A stretch of 64,000 nucleotides of DNA, from assembly GCA_920105625.2 (NCBI GenBank), contig OV050030.1, forward strand, positions 169,381,315 to 169,445,314, written 5' to 3'. This document shows, in pieces, positions 30,234-42,471 of the stretch. The translations under genes were made by a program, and so were the position numbers. The number at the start of each line of letters is the position of its first letter. Position 1 is the first letter of the stretch. Under the pieces are notes generated by a model that saw nothing but the letters and a program-made list of their open reading frames with translations, searched no databases and had not been told where the DNA came from. The stretch is from Clusia tigrina (taxonomy: Eukaryota > Arthropoda > Insecta > Diptera > Clusiidae).

Positions 30234-31800
30234 AGACATGTGTTAACAGTGTTTTACAAGTGTAAACACAAGAATAACAATGTAAATATGTACGTGTGTA
30301 TATCAAATAATACACACAGAGCCGATTTTCAAAGTCATTGCCAGCAGAATTGTGCCAATTAAACTCGGGCGAATAAAATTGACGTAGTGTAAATATGCTT
30401 ATTAGGCACGGTAGCCGAATGAAGAACCTTTGAGAAAAATATTTTTATTAAAATATTAAATAATAATTCAAAATAAAATCTTAAGACAGTCGTGGATAAG
30501 TAATATAAAACTTAACTTAAAATATATACATACATACATGCGGCAGTTTATGCTGGTTTACCGCTGGTGAAGTAATTATATATATGTATGTATGTGTATA
30601 ATGTACAGAATGAATCTACGAACGTATATTTAAAGAAGTAAGTATTCTAGTTAAGAGGAATGGGTATGTATATTTTTGCAGATATTTACATACTGTAGCA
30701 GGCTACCGTTTATCGCTTAGAAAACTAGCGTTTGGGGAATTGAAATGTATATATATACTCGTACATTGAATTAGAACAATTAGCTTACCATTACAATTAA
30801 TTATAAAATGCCATTGGCAATTAATTATAAAATGCCTTGAATGTAAAAGAGCACGTTGCATGGTGTAGGGAAATACACTTGTTAATGGATATATACATAC
30901 CAGGCTAGTAGTATATTGATGTATATAGAGTAGTTAGATGCAATGAAAAATTGAGTCATGCAATGGATAATTTTTTCACATGAACGGGTTTATCTTTTAT
31001 TTACTCGCTTGTGTAAGATGGGAAACTAGTTTTGCCCAGAATTGATATAAAATTTTGTTTATGTCAGAGGGCAAATGAATTTGAAAATTTAAAAAATATT
31101 ATATAAAAAGAGAAATGATATGAAACAAATTATGAAATATTTAAACAAAAAAAAAAGTTATTAAAAGAAACCAATATATGAAGAACAAATAAATTAAAAA
31201 AGAATGACTATGACTATTTTTCCTAAACGAATTTTGGTTCTTACAAATTTCACAAAATAAGTACAGATTATTACATATTAAATATTCAAAATATACTCGC
31301 ATTAAGAAAAGCTATAATTAAAAAATTATAATCTGTGTAAAAGTTCACATTAAACACAAAAGTAGTTTAGAAAATAATTAGAGTTACAGAAAATAATTAT
31401 TCAATTTCTAAGTTTATAATGAAATAAGTGTAATAGCCAGTAAGAATAATTAAAACTCGGCAAGCCCGATACATGTATAAAAGTATTGTTTTTAGCTATT
31501 CAGGCGTTAGTTTATTTTTTTACTTTCACTTTCAAGTAGAATGTCGGTGTTCAATTCTCCGCTCATTGAGTTGATCTTTTTTCTTTTTAATATATCAAAA
31601 ATAAAAAATTAAAAAATATCTACGAGTGTAAAGTTTGCATTATAGTGGTAAGCATTTTTGTTGACTAGACTTTATGAGCAAGCCAAAAACAATTAATTAA
31701 TCACACACAAAGATTTCAAATTAGTGGTTCCAAACAAAAAACAACAACAAAAGAAGGAAAAAAAATAAACATAAACAAAAACAATTTACATAAACAAAAA
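30234..31800. other. AT-rich non-coding stretch
   Basis: There are no coding frames I can support. TATAAAAG near 31480 with TATTCAGGCGTTAGT downstream looks like an LTR-type promoter, possibly a remnant 3' LTR of the gag-bearing element. ATAAACAAAAACAATTTAC is repeated in tandem at about 31770-31811. Confidence 0.4.
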
Positions 31801-31913
31801 CAATTTACAATTCGCACTCACCGCCACAAGCGAGAGATCGATGTCTCACCCGCGCGTGTCCCCCGCATGCACCAATAGACAGTAATCAACAAATCAATTT
31901 AAACCCAACGGAG

Positions 31914-32590
31914 ATGATCTCTTACAATACTTCAGCACATGCGCAATTAACACAAGTAATTCAAGAAACGGTAAGCACTGAGCACGCTCAAACATCCAAG
32001 CTAGTCACACCCACACCAATAAAAGTAATAAACACGCAGAAGCAAAACAATATTGCTCTTTGCGCAACAAAAAAAATAAGCACAAATTCTCAAGCAGACT
32101 CGGCTAAATATGCCAGCAAACTTACAGGTCTCTTGGAGTGGACAATGTGCCTCTCCAAATTCAACAGCATCTCCTGCAACACAAATAAAAAACAAAATGC
32201 ACATACTGTACTCGTATGCGATGAGTGTGGCGACTTCCATCCATCAAAGGAATGCAAGCTGAACAAAAGTGAGAAGGATTAAAAAAAATGCAGCAATTTT
32301 GGGGGGTATGATACTGCTAACTACAGAGGCTGCCCGATATATACACAACTAAAAACCAGTATGAACCAAACTGCTAAGACAGTTCGCATCCAAAATATAG
32401 ATATATTGCTATATATATGCGTAGCTAATGTACTGAAAACTGGCGTTTCAGATAAACCGAGTCACCGTATGCAACCTCAAAATTTAGAAACGTTAATATT
32501 TAACTTGTCTCAGTGTATTACTAACTTCATGTCCTCGATGCAATCTATGATTCAAGAGCTTGTACATAACCAAAACTTACTTATGAAAAC
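31914..32590 (+). pseudogene. Jockey LINE ORF1 remnant
   Basis: A 122-codon frame from ATG 31914 ends after VCDECGDFHPSKECKLNK, part of the CCHC region of Jockey ORF1. A second frame (32361-32609) with NLSQCITNFMSSMQSMIQEL looks like the ORF1 C terminus just ahead of ORF2. The frames are separated by a frameshift or stop at 32282. Confidence 0.65.
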
Positions 32591-32605
32591 TCTACTTTCA
32601 CAAAA

Positions 32606-34380
32606 ATGAATGTTATAAAAATATGTCACTGGAATGCTAACGGTATTAACCAATACAAAATTGAATTAAAAAAATTTCTAGACGGTAACAGCATAGACAT
32701 CATGCTTATCTCAGAAACACATTTAACTGTAAAATATAACTTCAAACTAGCAGGCTATAATTTTTACTCAACAAACCACCCACAAGGAAAAGATTATGGT
32801 GGTACGGAAATTATAATTAAGGCTCGATTAAAGCATTACTTTCTGGAATCCTAAGCAAAAAAAACATCCATTCTCTTTACAGTGGTTGGGTGAGCCAATA
32901 GTAATTTCATCAGTCTATTGTCCTCCTAGGTTTCCTATTTCCACAACCGATTTTGTTTCTTTCTTTAAATCGCTCGGTAACAAATTTCTCTCTTCCGGAG
33001 ACTTCAATTCTAAACATACCTACTGGGGCTCACGGTTAATCAACCCTAAAGGGAAGCAATTGTTTAATGCGCTGATAGACTCTCGGAATGGTCTAGACTT
33101 TGAAACATCTGGAAAACCTACATACTGACCAACTGATCAAAGAAAAATTCCCGATCTTATTGACTTTGGCATAACTAAAAATATTGAAAGGTGTTTCTTG
33201 GAAACCGAGCCCTGTTTCGACTTATCATCCGATCACTCACCGGTGATAATATATTTAAAAAAAAGACCAGAGTTCATTGAAAAAACAATAAAACTGACCT
33301 CCAAGAAAACAAACTGGCTCAAATATCGCAAATATATTAGTACCCACGTGTGCGTTGAAACAAAACTTAAGAGTTGAGAGGACATTGAATCATCGACGCA
33401 GGCTCTTGGATCAATAATAAAAGCAGCTGCTATTAGTGCCACGCCCGCACAGAACTCAACTAAAACTAACGCGAGGCACACTACGTCACACAATGTGGAA
33501 TGCTTCGTTAGAGAAAAGAGAAGATTAAGGCGTAAATGGCAAAAATACTAATAGATCTCCAGCACTAGGAGTAAAATTAAAGTCATTACAAAATCAGCTA
33601 AAAAACACTCTAAGGGAGAGGAAAAGGAAGAAAACCTTAATAAGTACCTTGAAGATTTGGCTCCTCTCAAAGTCACCAATTACTCCCTCTGGAGAGCGAC
33701 AAGAATGGTTAAAACACCGAAGGATAGTGCATCGCCTCTAAGACAAAGCGATGGAACTTGGACAAAAACAGAAGAAGAAAAAGGCAACTTATTTGCAGCA
33801 CATCTGAGGTCAGTATTTCAACCTAACCCGCAGACCGGCAACAACACTAGCATACAGAATTTTTCAATTACGAAGTCAGCAATACCATTTCATTTCAAAC
33901 CAAAGAAAGTTATACGGCTATGTACAACGAGTCTAAAAGCAAAAAAGGCACCTGGTTGTGACTTAATTACTAATAAAATGGTAAGTGAATTACCGCAAAT
34001 AGCTCTGACACATCTCACACATATTTTTAACTCCACGGTTAGCCTCCCGGGATTTAGAGGAACACCTTAAAAAAATAGAAAGTTGGCTAGCAGATTGGCG
34101 TATCAAAGTAAATGAGCAAAAAAGTGTACATGGCTGTAATTAAACCGATTTGGACTTATGGTATTCAGATATGGGGCACTACTAGTGCATCAAATTAGCA
34201 AATAATTCAAAGGTCTCAATCGAAAATTCTGAGAACGATCAGCGGCGCTCCATGGTTCGTCAGAAACGAAAATATTCACCGCGACCTTAATATAGCACCC
34301 GTTGAAGAAAAACAAAATACTAATCCAAACTTCAGTGTCATCCTAACGAACTCGCAAGGAATCTGCTTCAAAGGATGAAT
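32606..34380 (+). pseudogene. Jockey LINE ORF2 remnant: endonuclease and parts of RT
   Basis: It starts MNVIKICHWNANGINQYKIE, the typical Jockey ORF2 opening, with LISETHLT. After a stop at 32854 it goes on with VISSVYCPPRFPIST, GDFNSKHTYWGSRLINPKGK and SSDHSPVII. The RT entry NYSLWRATRMVK and KKAPGCDLITNKMVSELP lie at 33657-34000. RT is then cut: 34040-34380 jumps to the WLADWRIKVNEQKSV and PIWTYGIQIWG segments. There is no catalytic FADD motif left. Confidence 0.82.
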
Positions 34381-34600
34381 ACATCTCGTCTTAAAAGGCC
34401 ACTTTTTACAAATAGAGTTTCTTTATATTTATATTTCTACTTTTATTTTTTCTACATACTCGTAATTTACATAATACTTGAACTAAAATTGCTCTAAGCA
34501 CTGGCGCGGAGCATCAATTTATTTATTAGTTGTAAGCTTTGTAAAATTATTGTTGGTTTCGATTGAAAAGATGCAATAAATCCATGTTGAATTAAAAAAA

Positions 34601-35911
34601 GGGCGTTGGTGAACAGACAAGGACATCTGGATGGTTCAATATTGCGCAGCAGGAACCTGGAAGGGACTTCCTGCTGCGTCGAAGACAGAATAAGAGGTTA
34701 ACCAACATCCACGATACCGGTAGATAAAATGCAAGAGCAGCAAACAAAAATTTGACTGAATAAGAAGAAGTGAGAAGACGTGGAAGAAGTGTAATCAGTA
34801 ATCCGCAAAGGAATAAATACGAGATTTGCAACGACGATGTCCCGAGATAATTTTTGGTTGGAAGAAAATGAAAACAAAATTCGTGAGAATTCATTTTTAT
34901 ATGAAAGAGTAGAAGAGCTTCCAACTTGCCATGTACGAGATGACTACGATTTAAGCTTATGAAAAAATGGAGATGGTTCCGGTTGAATACAAGAGTCTCT
35001 ATCTGACAAGTAAAAAACTGATAATATTTGAGTTTAATTGCATAACTGACGAAATGGCATGAAAAATCCAACGTGTGTGCCATTATTACATATGTCAGTA
35101 TGTATATTGTATTATGGTCTAGAAAGAGGAAGGATAATTTTAGCCACAACCCGAGGTCACTCCGTAATTTTAACGAGAAACTGCTACAACAACAATAATA
35201 ACCACAACTACCATCGTTCAGTTAGCTTCGCAGAATAATCTCCTGGCGCAAAAAATCGTTTTAACCACGAAAAGATCAAGCACTACATAGCCACGCCTTA
35301 TCGGCTAACTTCATAACGTTTACCCCAACTAAGTAAATATCCAGTGTTACTTACTAAGCGAATATTTATTTTGACTTCGTCAGAAGCGCATCTAGTCGCA
35401 CAAGCTTGCATCATCTTTTTACGTACCGGTCCAGAAAGAAGGGAGGGGTATACGGAGTTCATCGAGGGATTTCACTCCGACAACAGCGTCCGTCAACTGG
35501 ACCAGCACGTAGTAGAGGTCGCAGTATAATATAAGATTTTAGGTATAAAAGAGAGTTGTGCTATTGTATAGATGTTTGTATATACGCCAATGAGAAAAGA
35601 GTCAATAAAAGACCAAACTATAAAAAGGGGAATATAAGAAAAAAATGATAGATAAAAATAAAAGAACAAAAACAAAGTAACAAAAAAAAACTACAAAAGA
35701 AAAGCTAGAGTAAAAAAAAATATATAGAAAAGAAGAGAATAAAAAGGAAAAAAAACCGGGATAGAACCCAAATAAAGCGATTTAAAGAAAAAAAAAAAAT
35801 AAAACAAATTATATGTATGCACTAAAGAGTTAAATAGATGCACATAATTGTTTACAGTGGAAGAAAAATATTGTAGAGATTTAATGGAAGTTAGTTGCAC
35901 TATCTTCTTTT
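34601..35911. other. LTR-X 3' internal region, non-coding
   Basis: No recognised coding region. It contains a strong hairpin at 34645-34678 and long A-rich stretches from 35630. A 61-codon frame at 35344-35529 has no recognisable motif. Confidence 0.4.
34645..34678 (+). other. Perfect 11-bp hairpin
   Basis: CGCAGCAGGAA (34645-34655) and its reverse complement TTCCTGCTGCG (34668-34678) enclose a 12-nt loop. It lies just after the Jockey LINE tail. Confidence 0.6.
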
Positions 35912-35926
35912 AGAAAGAAGGGGGGA
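35912..35926 (+). promoter_or_regulatory. Polypurine tract of LTR-X
   Basis: AGAAAGAAGGGGGGA stands directly before the 3' LTR start TGTGAGTTAG; it is the expected plus-strand primer site. Confidence 0.7.
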
Positions 35927-35929
35927 TGC

Positions 35930-36444
35930 TGTGAGTTAGAATCAACCTACCTACGCGTACTTGACTCACAGCACCGGCTCCTAACCGATACTACACATTT
36001 GGTGTGGTTAACTTTAGGCAATTATATTCATTAAGAGAGCACATATTTTTAGGGTGCAAATATTGTAAATGAATAGTATTTATGTATTAATTCTGATGTA
36101 AACTTTTAGGGTGTCAGAGTTCCGCAGTCAAGCTGACGAGGGGCATTTAGAATGCACCGACGACAGTTTTACTTTCAGTAGGTCAGTTGGCTTTAGCAAC
36201 TGACACCAACCAACAATTGCGTAACTGGAACACCAGAAAAGTCAATAAGTAGACTGTAATTGTTCTTTGTAAATAGTATATAAGAACTAGTCTTTTAAGA
36301 ATAAAGTCTCTGGTCATTTTGATAATCAAACTAGTGAGTATCATTTGTTTTGTGGAAAAGTGCTAGGTTATAGCTACACGCGCGCTCAGGACAGGCAGCG
36401 AAAGGACGCTCCCGAGGATAACAATCCAATACGGTCCCGAACAA
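35930..36444 (+). repeat. LTR-X 3' LTR, complete
   Basis: About 515 bp from TGTGAGTTAG to CCCGAACAA. TATATAAG is at 36277-36284 and AATAAA at 36300-36305. It is followed by CTGT and the Pao RT. The right end is set by where Pao coding resumes. Confidence 0.75.
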
Positions 36445-36448
36445 CTGT

Positions 36449-37613
36449 CAACATGTCGTCGACATAGAAATGATGGCGTAGAATATTCGCACCTACCTTA
36501 AAAGAGTCTTCCCACTTATTTGCAATGAGGTTTAGGCTGCGAATAGCTAAAAATGGCGAGGCTGACATACCATGTGATAGTGTGCAATTTGTATATTTGA
36601 ATCGGGTGTTGTCCATTTTCGCGCCTAGAAATGAGCTGAAATTTGCGATGCGAGGGGTGTACCAATACCATGTGATACATTTTTACTATGTCGCCGGTGA
36701 GTACATACTTGTATAGGCGACAACGAAGAATTCGCAGATACAGCTCTGCTTGTATGGTCGGTCCGACTAACAAAACATCTTTGATAGATTTTTGTGACGA
36801 TTTGGCCGACGCATCGAATACGACCCTCAACTTTGTGCTAGTGCTTTTGGGTCTAAGTACTCACTGGTATGAAGTAATGTGGCTGTCTTAAATCTAAGTT
36901 TTTGCAAGCGACATATGGCCTAACTGTTCATATTCTTTCATGAATTGTACGTATTGCAATTTGATATTGGGGTCACGAGGAAAGCATCTTTCTAGCGAGT
37001 AAGATCGATTCAAAGCTAGACAACGAGAAGAATCAAGCGACTGGATCTTCCTTGAATGGAAGCTTCACCACCACACGACCATCTGTTTGTATTTCGGTAT
37101 TGACAACATAGTCAGACTCGCATGCCTGCTCATATTCTGTCCATTTCGTGGTCATTGACTTTACATCTTCTAATGACACTTTCTAGTTGCTGACTTAAAT
37201 TTTCATAATCGAGTGTAGAAAGGCAGCATTATTGTGCGCGTGCCTTACAAAGCGATTTGTAGCGACCTGATACCACCCATTCGAATGTGGTCGCTTGTAA
37301 TGTTAGCGGATGCGATGCGAATTTGATTTGGCCGTTACACAGCATGTCAAAGAAACTATCTGCTCCGATGAGCAGGTCCATTGGTTGTTATTTAAAAAAA
37401 TATTCGTCAGCGAAATCAATTTTTGAAGACACTTGGCATGTGCTTATGTCTAAATCATACTCGGGCTGATATCCAGACAATCAATTAGCGACTAGTAAAT
37501 TTGCTTCTATTTCAAAATTGTTGTAACGAGAGCGAATTGTTCTTTGCATTTGGTGTTTTATTTTGGATGATAAACCACCAACGCCGAAAATATTTACTGT
37601 TGTTTTTATTTTA
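36449..37613 (-). pseudogene. BEL/Pao protease and RT N-terminal half (copy B)
   Basis: Nearly identical to 225-1390. It holds the YVDDM motif next to the LTR-X junction, VVFDAS and LTGDIVKMY in a second frame, and the retropepsin region upstream. This piece and 23640-24756 are the two halves of one Pao pol split by LTR-X. Confidence 0.85.
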
Positions 37614-38178
37614 GGCAAATTCAGAACATTGGCGGCACGAGTCTAAGAGAACACGGCCAAATTGGTATTCACCCATTGAATTACGAATTAAAACAATAGC
37701 AGTGGCAAGCCTAGCGTTATCTAAAGACTTTTCCATATGCACATTCACTACTGCTGATGCTGTGGGTACACCGAACTCATTTGCGGCCCCATCAGTTGTA
37801 GTTGGGCGATGCAGTAGGGAGTGATGTGACTTGTTGCATACTCTGCCCATGTATTTAGATGTACAGTTGGCAACACCATGACCATCTGATAAGCAATTTA
37901 TACAGAGGCCCAATTTTTTAATTATGATAAGCTACTGGCGATTTCCATTGCTTTGAATTTAGCGCAGCCACTAAGCCAATGGCCTTTGCATTTACAATGA
38001 GCGCATGACCTTTGTAGCGCATGAAAAACTGTACGATTTTCTGAAGATTTGAGCTTATTTTTATTTGCATGCGCAGAATCTGACTGAGATGAGCAAGGTT
38101 CTGCTGATTCGAGAAACTGGCATCTACGCTCAAGTTGCTTCGAAAATACTTCCCATGTCGGCAACGAACTAAAATATA
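37614..38178 (-). pseudogene. BEL/Pao gag C-terminal part (copy B)
   Basis: As in 1391-1955: knuckles CAHCKCKGHWLSGC and CINCLSDGHGVANC. The protease start has a frame difference (a 2-bp change near 37635). It is interrupted on the right by gypsy unit 3. Confidence 0.85.
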
Positions 38179-38179
38179 A

Positions 38180-39081
38180 AGTTGTGTATAAATTTTGCCT
38201 CACAACAAATCCAACGAGCGCCGTTTAGGAAACTTTTTACACATACACGCCAGGAGCAAAAGCCTTCACGGCTAATGCAACGCAACATTGAATTAATTCC
38301 AACTCAAAGAGACACCCACATATGGATTATTTCAACAAATACAAGCAAAGCCCAGAAGTGGAGTACCCAGTAGTAACCGAGGAACCGAGCTTGCCGAATA
38401 CGTTCGTTCATTAAAGAATATATCAACGACATGTAGAAACGAATACAAAACACAAAAGTAGCACGACAGAACCATCGTTACGCATGCCACCAGTACGGAC
38501 AAAGCACAAAGAGGAAAAGAAGAAAATTATACATAAAATAATTGAGTTATGGACAAAGCTGCAAAGGTGAACGAAGGACAAATGTCCACAATAACAAAAC
38601 ACTATTGAAGGTTGCCAAAAGATAAATGATCAGGACAACAACAAACAGAAGAACAACAACAAAGCGGCGAAGGTGATCAAAGGACAAACCACTACAACAA
38701 CAACGAGCATGGCTTAGCAACAAGCGACGTTGAGCAACGGGAGTGGAACTTCAAACAACGGCCCGCCAACAACACTATACACTGGCAGGGGTGGTCGTTT
38801 AAGACTATATAAGCCGTGTCGTTCGAGGAGTAGGTCTCTTTTGATGCATACCGCCGACGAAATCAGACCTGCTCTTTTGCTGCATACCGTCGACAACATC
38901 AGACCTGTTCTTCTACTGCATTCCGACGACGAGTTTAGACCTCTCGTGTACTCCAAACCGCCGAATAGATCAAAGCTTCTTTTGCTACATACAGCCGACT
39001 GGACAAGACCTATTCTACTAGACACATACGCTACGAACTCAGTGAGAACATCTGGTTTTCAATCGTTTTCTCACTGAGACA
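38180..39081 (+). repeat. Truncated 5' LTR of gypsy unit 3
   Basis: Same structure and the same 26-bp deletion as the LTR at 1957, with hairpin 1 retained and the same junction to gag. It identifies this unit as the counterpart of unit 1. Confidence 0.8.
38806..38813 (+). promoter_or_regulatory. LTR TATA box, unit 3
   Basis: TATATAAG, position equivalent to 2583. Confidence 0.6.
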
Positions 39082-39376
39082 CAATGCCCAAGTACTTTTC
39101 TGTTGGGAGTGCGGAAAGAGAGGTACTAGAACAGTTGAATGCTGTAGGACAGTAGGGGGAAACGAGCGGGGCTGCCGCCAGCAACGAGGCATGGTGCAGC
39201 CCACCAACAGCAGTCCTCAAAATCACTAAGTATTTTACGCTACGATGAACAGCGTATCTGTGCCGCGATCACCATTGGCGCCATCCAAATCACAGCCACC
39301 ATCGATACCGGAGCTACGTGGAGCTTCGTCAGCGAACGCCTTAGCCGCCAGTTACGTGCAATCACAGGTGGGGTAA
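39082..39376 (+). pseudogene. gag nucleocapsid remnant, unit 3
   Basis: It matches 2863-3153 but has an additional in-frame TAA at about 39227 (CACTAAGTA for CACCAAGTA). Confidence 0.6.
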
Positions 39377-41254
39377 GCCCCACACACATGCGCGCACGTA
39401 TGGCAGACGGGCGCACTCGAGAAATAACAGAAGTACTCAGGGTGAACGTACAGCTAGGAGAACAACTTTGCGAACTAGACTCCTTAATAATGCCCGAGTC
39501 TACAGATGACCTACTGCCAGGTCTTGACTTCATGATGAAGCAAGGCACAAAAATAAGATGCGGTGATCAAGAAGTCACACTAGGACCCCAGGCCGATGGC
39601 GTGCAACTCCGAGATTTTACATTGTGCACGACCATACGGGAAGAGGCCCTCACAGAGGAGGAAAGGATTCAACAATTCTTAACTACAGAGCTAAGTAAAT
39701 TCAACGAGGAAACAGGCGTCTCCAACATTACCAGCCACAAAATTGTGATGAGTGATGATAGACCAATAAAACAAAGATACTATCCACGAAACCCAGCGTA
39801 ACAGGAGGTGATCAACAAAGAACTGAATGATCTGTTGACAAAAGGTTGCATAGAGCCGTCCCACAGCCCTCACAGTGCCCCAATTGTTCTCGTGCGAAAG
39901 AAGGATGGAGGTTGGAGACTGTGTGTCGACTATCGACAACTGAACGCAAGATCCATTCCAGACGCTTATCCGCTACCACGGATACATCACATCCTGGACC
40001 GCTTACGCGAAGCAAAGTACACGAGCAGTCTGGACCTAGAGAACGGGTATTGGCAAATTCCCATGGAGGAGGAAAGCAAACAATACACAGCCTTCACTGT
40101 ACCAGGTAGGGGACCAATGGAAGGTCATGCCCTTCGGGCTACACTCTGCGCCGGCAACTTTCCAGAGAGCTTTGGATAGAATAATAGGCCCCGATTTGGA
40201 GCCCTACGCCTTCGCCTACTTAGACGATATAATCGTCACAGGAAAAACTCTTGAGGAACACCAGAAAAATCTTGCCGAAGTCTTCAGGCGATTGCGAGAA
40301 GCAAATTTAAAACTCAATCGAGAGAAGTGCGCTTTCTTCCGCAGCGAGATCAAATATATCGGCCACTTAGTCAGCGAGAAAGGTATCCACACGGACCCTG
40401 ATAAGGTGGCGGCTATTCGGGAATTAAAACCACCACAAAATATACGAGAGCTACGACGGTGCCTAGGCATTGCATCTTGGTACCGACGCTTCGTACCTGG
40501 TTTTGCTAAAACCACATACCCCCTGACAGCACTACTAAAGAAGGGTAAGCACTTCAAGTGGACCGAAGACCAACAAACAGCGTTCGAGCAGTTAAAGAAA
40601 CAACTAACAGAGGCGCCAATCCTCACCTGTCCTGACTTCATGCAAAGATTTATATTACAGACGGACGCTAGTGAGTATGGTTTGGGTGCTGTACTTACCC
40701 AAGAAATCGAAGGAACAGAGCGGGTAATAGCATACGCCAGCCGACACTTAAATGGAGCGGAGCAGAATTATACACCAACGGAAAAAGAGTGCTTAGCCAT
40801 AGTGTGGGGTATAAGAAAGATGCGGCAATATCTCGAGGGCTACCGGTTCACCGTGATTACAGACCATCTGTCGCTAAAATGGTTAAATTCTATTGAGAGT
40901 CCTTCGGGACGCATAGCCAGGTGGGCACTGGAACTGCAACAGCACTCGTTTGAGGTGCAATACAGGCGGGGAAAACTCAACGTGTTGGCAGACGCACTCT
41001 CGAGACAGCCGATAGAACCTACACGCGGTGTGAAAGTACACGAAGAACATGAGCAGAACTGCAACTGGTGGAAGAAACGTAAGGCGGAAGTGATGGCGGA
41101 GCCCATGAAATACGCGGATTATACCATCGAAGATGGACAACTCTACAGACATATACCAAATCGAGCAGGCGATGAAGACTGCACTCCATGGAAGTTATGC
41201 GTTCCCAGACCATTGAGGCAACGCATTCTAAGAGAAAACCAAGATAGCCAATAG
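39238..41254 (+). pseudogene. pol: gypsy pol of unit 3, broken
   Basis: It is homologous to 3009-5033. The initiator ATG is ATT here. A CAA to TAA change at 39799 stops it after YPRNPA, and a 5-bp deletion at about 40112 (GGGGACCAATGG) shifts the frame in the RT. From 40127 the frame is open again with YLDDIIVTG and RNase H. One codon (FI for L at about 40650) is longer than in units 1 and 2. It cannot make a complete RT. Confidence 0.88.
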
Positions 41255-42279
41255 GTACTATTGGCTAGGTTTCTTCAGGGATACTAGCCGATATGTACGC
41301 CAGTGTAAACTTTGTCAAGAGTACAAAAGCAGCCAACAGCAGCCTGCGGGGAAAATGCTAACCCAAATACCCGATGAACCATGGGCAATTCTCTGCGCAG
41401 ATTTTGTGGGACCACTACCTCGTTCCACGCATGGGAACACCATGATGGTGGTGTTTTGTGATAAATTCACAAAATGGACAGAAATGGTACCACTCCGGAA
41501 AGCCACTACTGAGACTTTACAACCGGCCTTCCGGGAACGGATCATTGCACGCTTCGGGTTCCCAAAGATTCTAGTCACAGATAATGGATCCCAATTCACG
41601 AGCAAAACGTTTCGCAAGTTCACGCTGCACTACGGTATACGACATCAATTCACTGCACTTTACACGCCACAAGAGAACGCGGTTGAGCGCACAAATCGTA
41701 CAGTGAAGACGATGATATCGCAGTTTGCCAACAAGCAACAGCGAAAATGGGACGATCTACTACCGGAATTAACGCTGGCAATAAACACAAGTGTCTCGGA
41801 AACTACGGGATATAGCCCCGCGTACCTACTACAAGGACGGGAACCACGTTTGCCAATAACCATGTACGACGAAGTCACTATAGGAACTGGACAACTAACC
41901 AGAAGTCTCGACGAGCGAACGGCACAACTAAAGGAAATTTACACCCTCGTTAGACACAATTTGGAACGAGCTGCTCAGGATCAAGGTAGACATTACAACT
42001 TACGACATAGAGCATGGAAACCTAATATTGGGCAGATGGTATTAGTCAAGCAGCACCACCTGTCCAAAGCCACGGATCATTTCGCAGCTAAGTTGGCGTC
42101 ACGCTACGATGGCCCATATAGAGTAGAAAATTTCAGTTCTCCTGTAATAGTGACGTTAGCACAGCAGGGAGGTAGAAGAAAATAAACAGCCCACATAAGT
42201 GAACTAAAACCGTACTGTACACCTGACACCAACGAAGGTCAAATTACCCTTCCACGAAGGTCAGGGAATGGGGAAAATT
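41253..42279 (+). pseudogene. gypsy integrase (unit 3)
   Basis: Same features as unit 1: CC zinc half, DDE residues, TAA at 42183-42185, and tail ISELKPY. Confidence 0.8.
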
Positions 42280-42375
42280 AATACAAGAAAACTGATAAAA
42301 GAACACGTTGACAAAGAACGAGGGAGAAGCCGAGAAAACAACAAACTACCGTTTCCCGAAAAAAAAAGTTTCGCG

Positions 42376-42381
42376 TATAAA
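42376..42381 (+). promoter_or_regulatory. Candidate internal TATA box, unit 3
   Basis: TATAAA 96 bp before the Ulp1-like ATG, as in the other units. Confidence 0.3.
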
Positions 42382-42471
42382 GCTCACAGCCACACAGCCA
42401 CGATCCTCTTTGAGAAACTGGCTGGCAACAAGTAAGTATCAAGTCAAAGTTAAAAAAAATCCAAAATAAAG

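Larger units (their letters stand above)
31803..34600 (+). mobile_element. Jockey-clade LINE, internally deleted (plus strand)
   Basis: It has the remnants of ORF1 and ORF2 in Jockey order and ends in a short A-run at about 34594-34600. RT is largely deleted. The 5' boundary is approximate; no clear target duplication was found. Confidence 0.78.
24763..36444 (+). mobile_element. LTR-X: plus-strand LTR retrotransposon inserted in Pao RT, itself invaded by LINEs
   Basis: Its left end is a 5' LTR fragment TGTGAGTTAG... (24763-24925) and its right end the full 3' LTR (35930-36444) preceded by a polypurine tract. CTGT borders both sides (24757-24760 and 36445-36448). Inside are a minus-strand Jockey LINE (24926-27012), a plus-strand gag (27754-29935) joined to an integrase tail (29937-30233), and a plus-strand Jockey LINE (31803-34600). 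The rest of the 5' LTR is missing after the first LINE, so the assignment of 27013-27753 to this element is inference. Confidence 0.65.

Noticed and set aside
34592..35149. 185-residue minus-strand frame
   Set aside because: No family features; it is hydrophobic low-complexity translation of AT-rich LTR-X 3' sequence and includes the hairpin.
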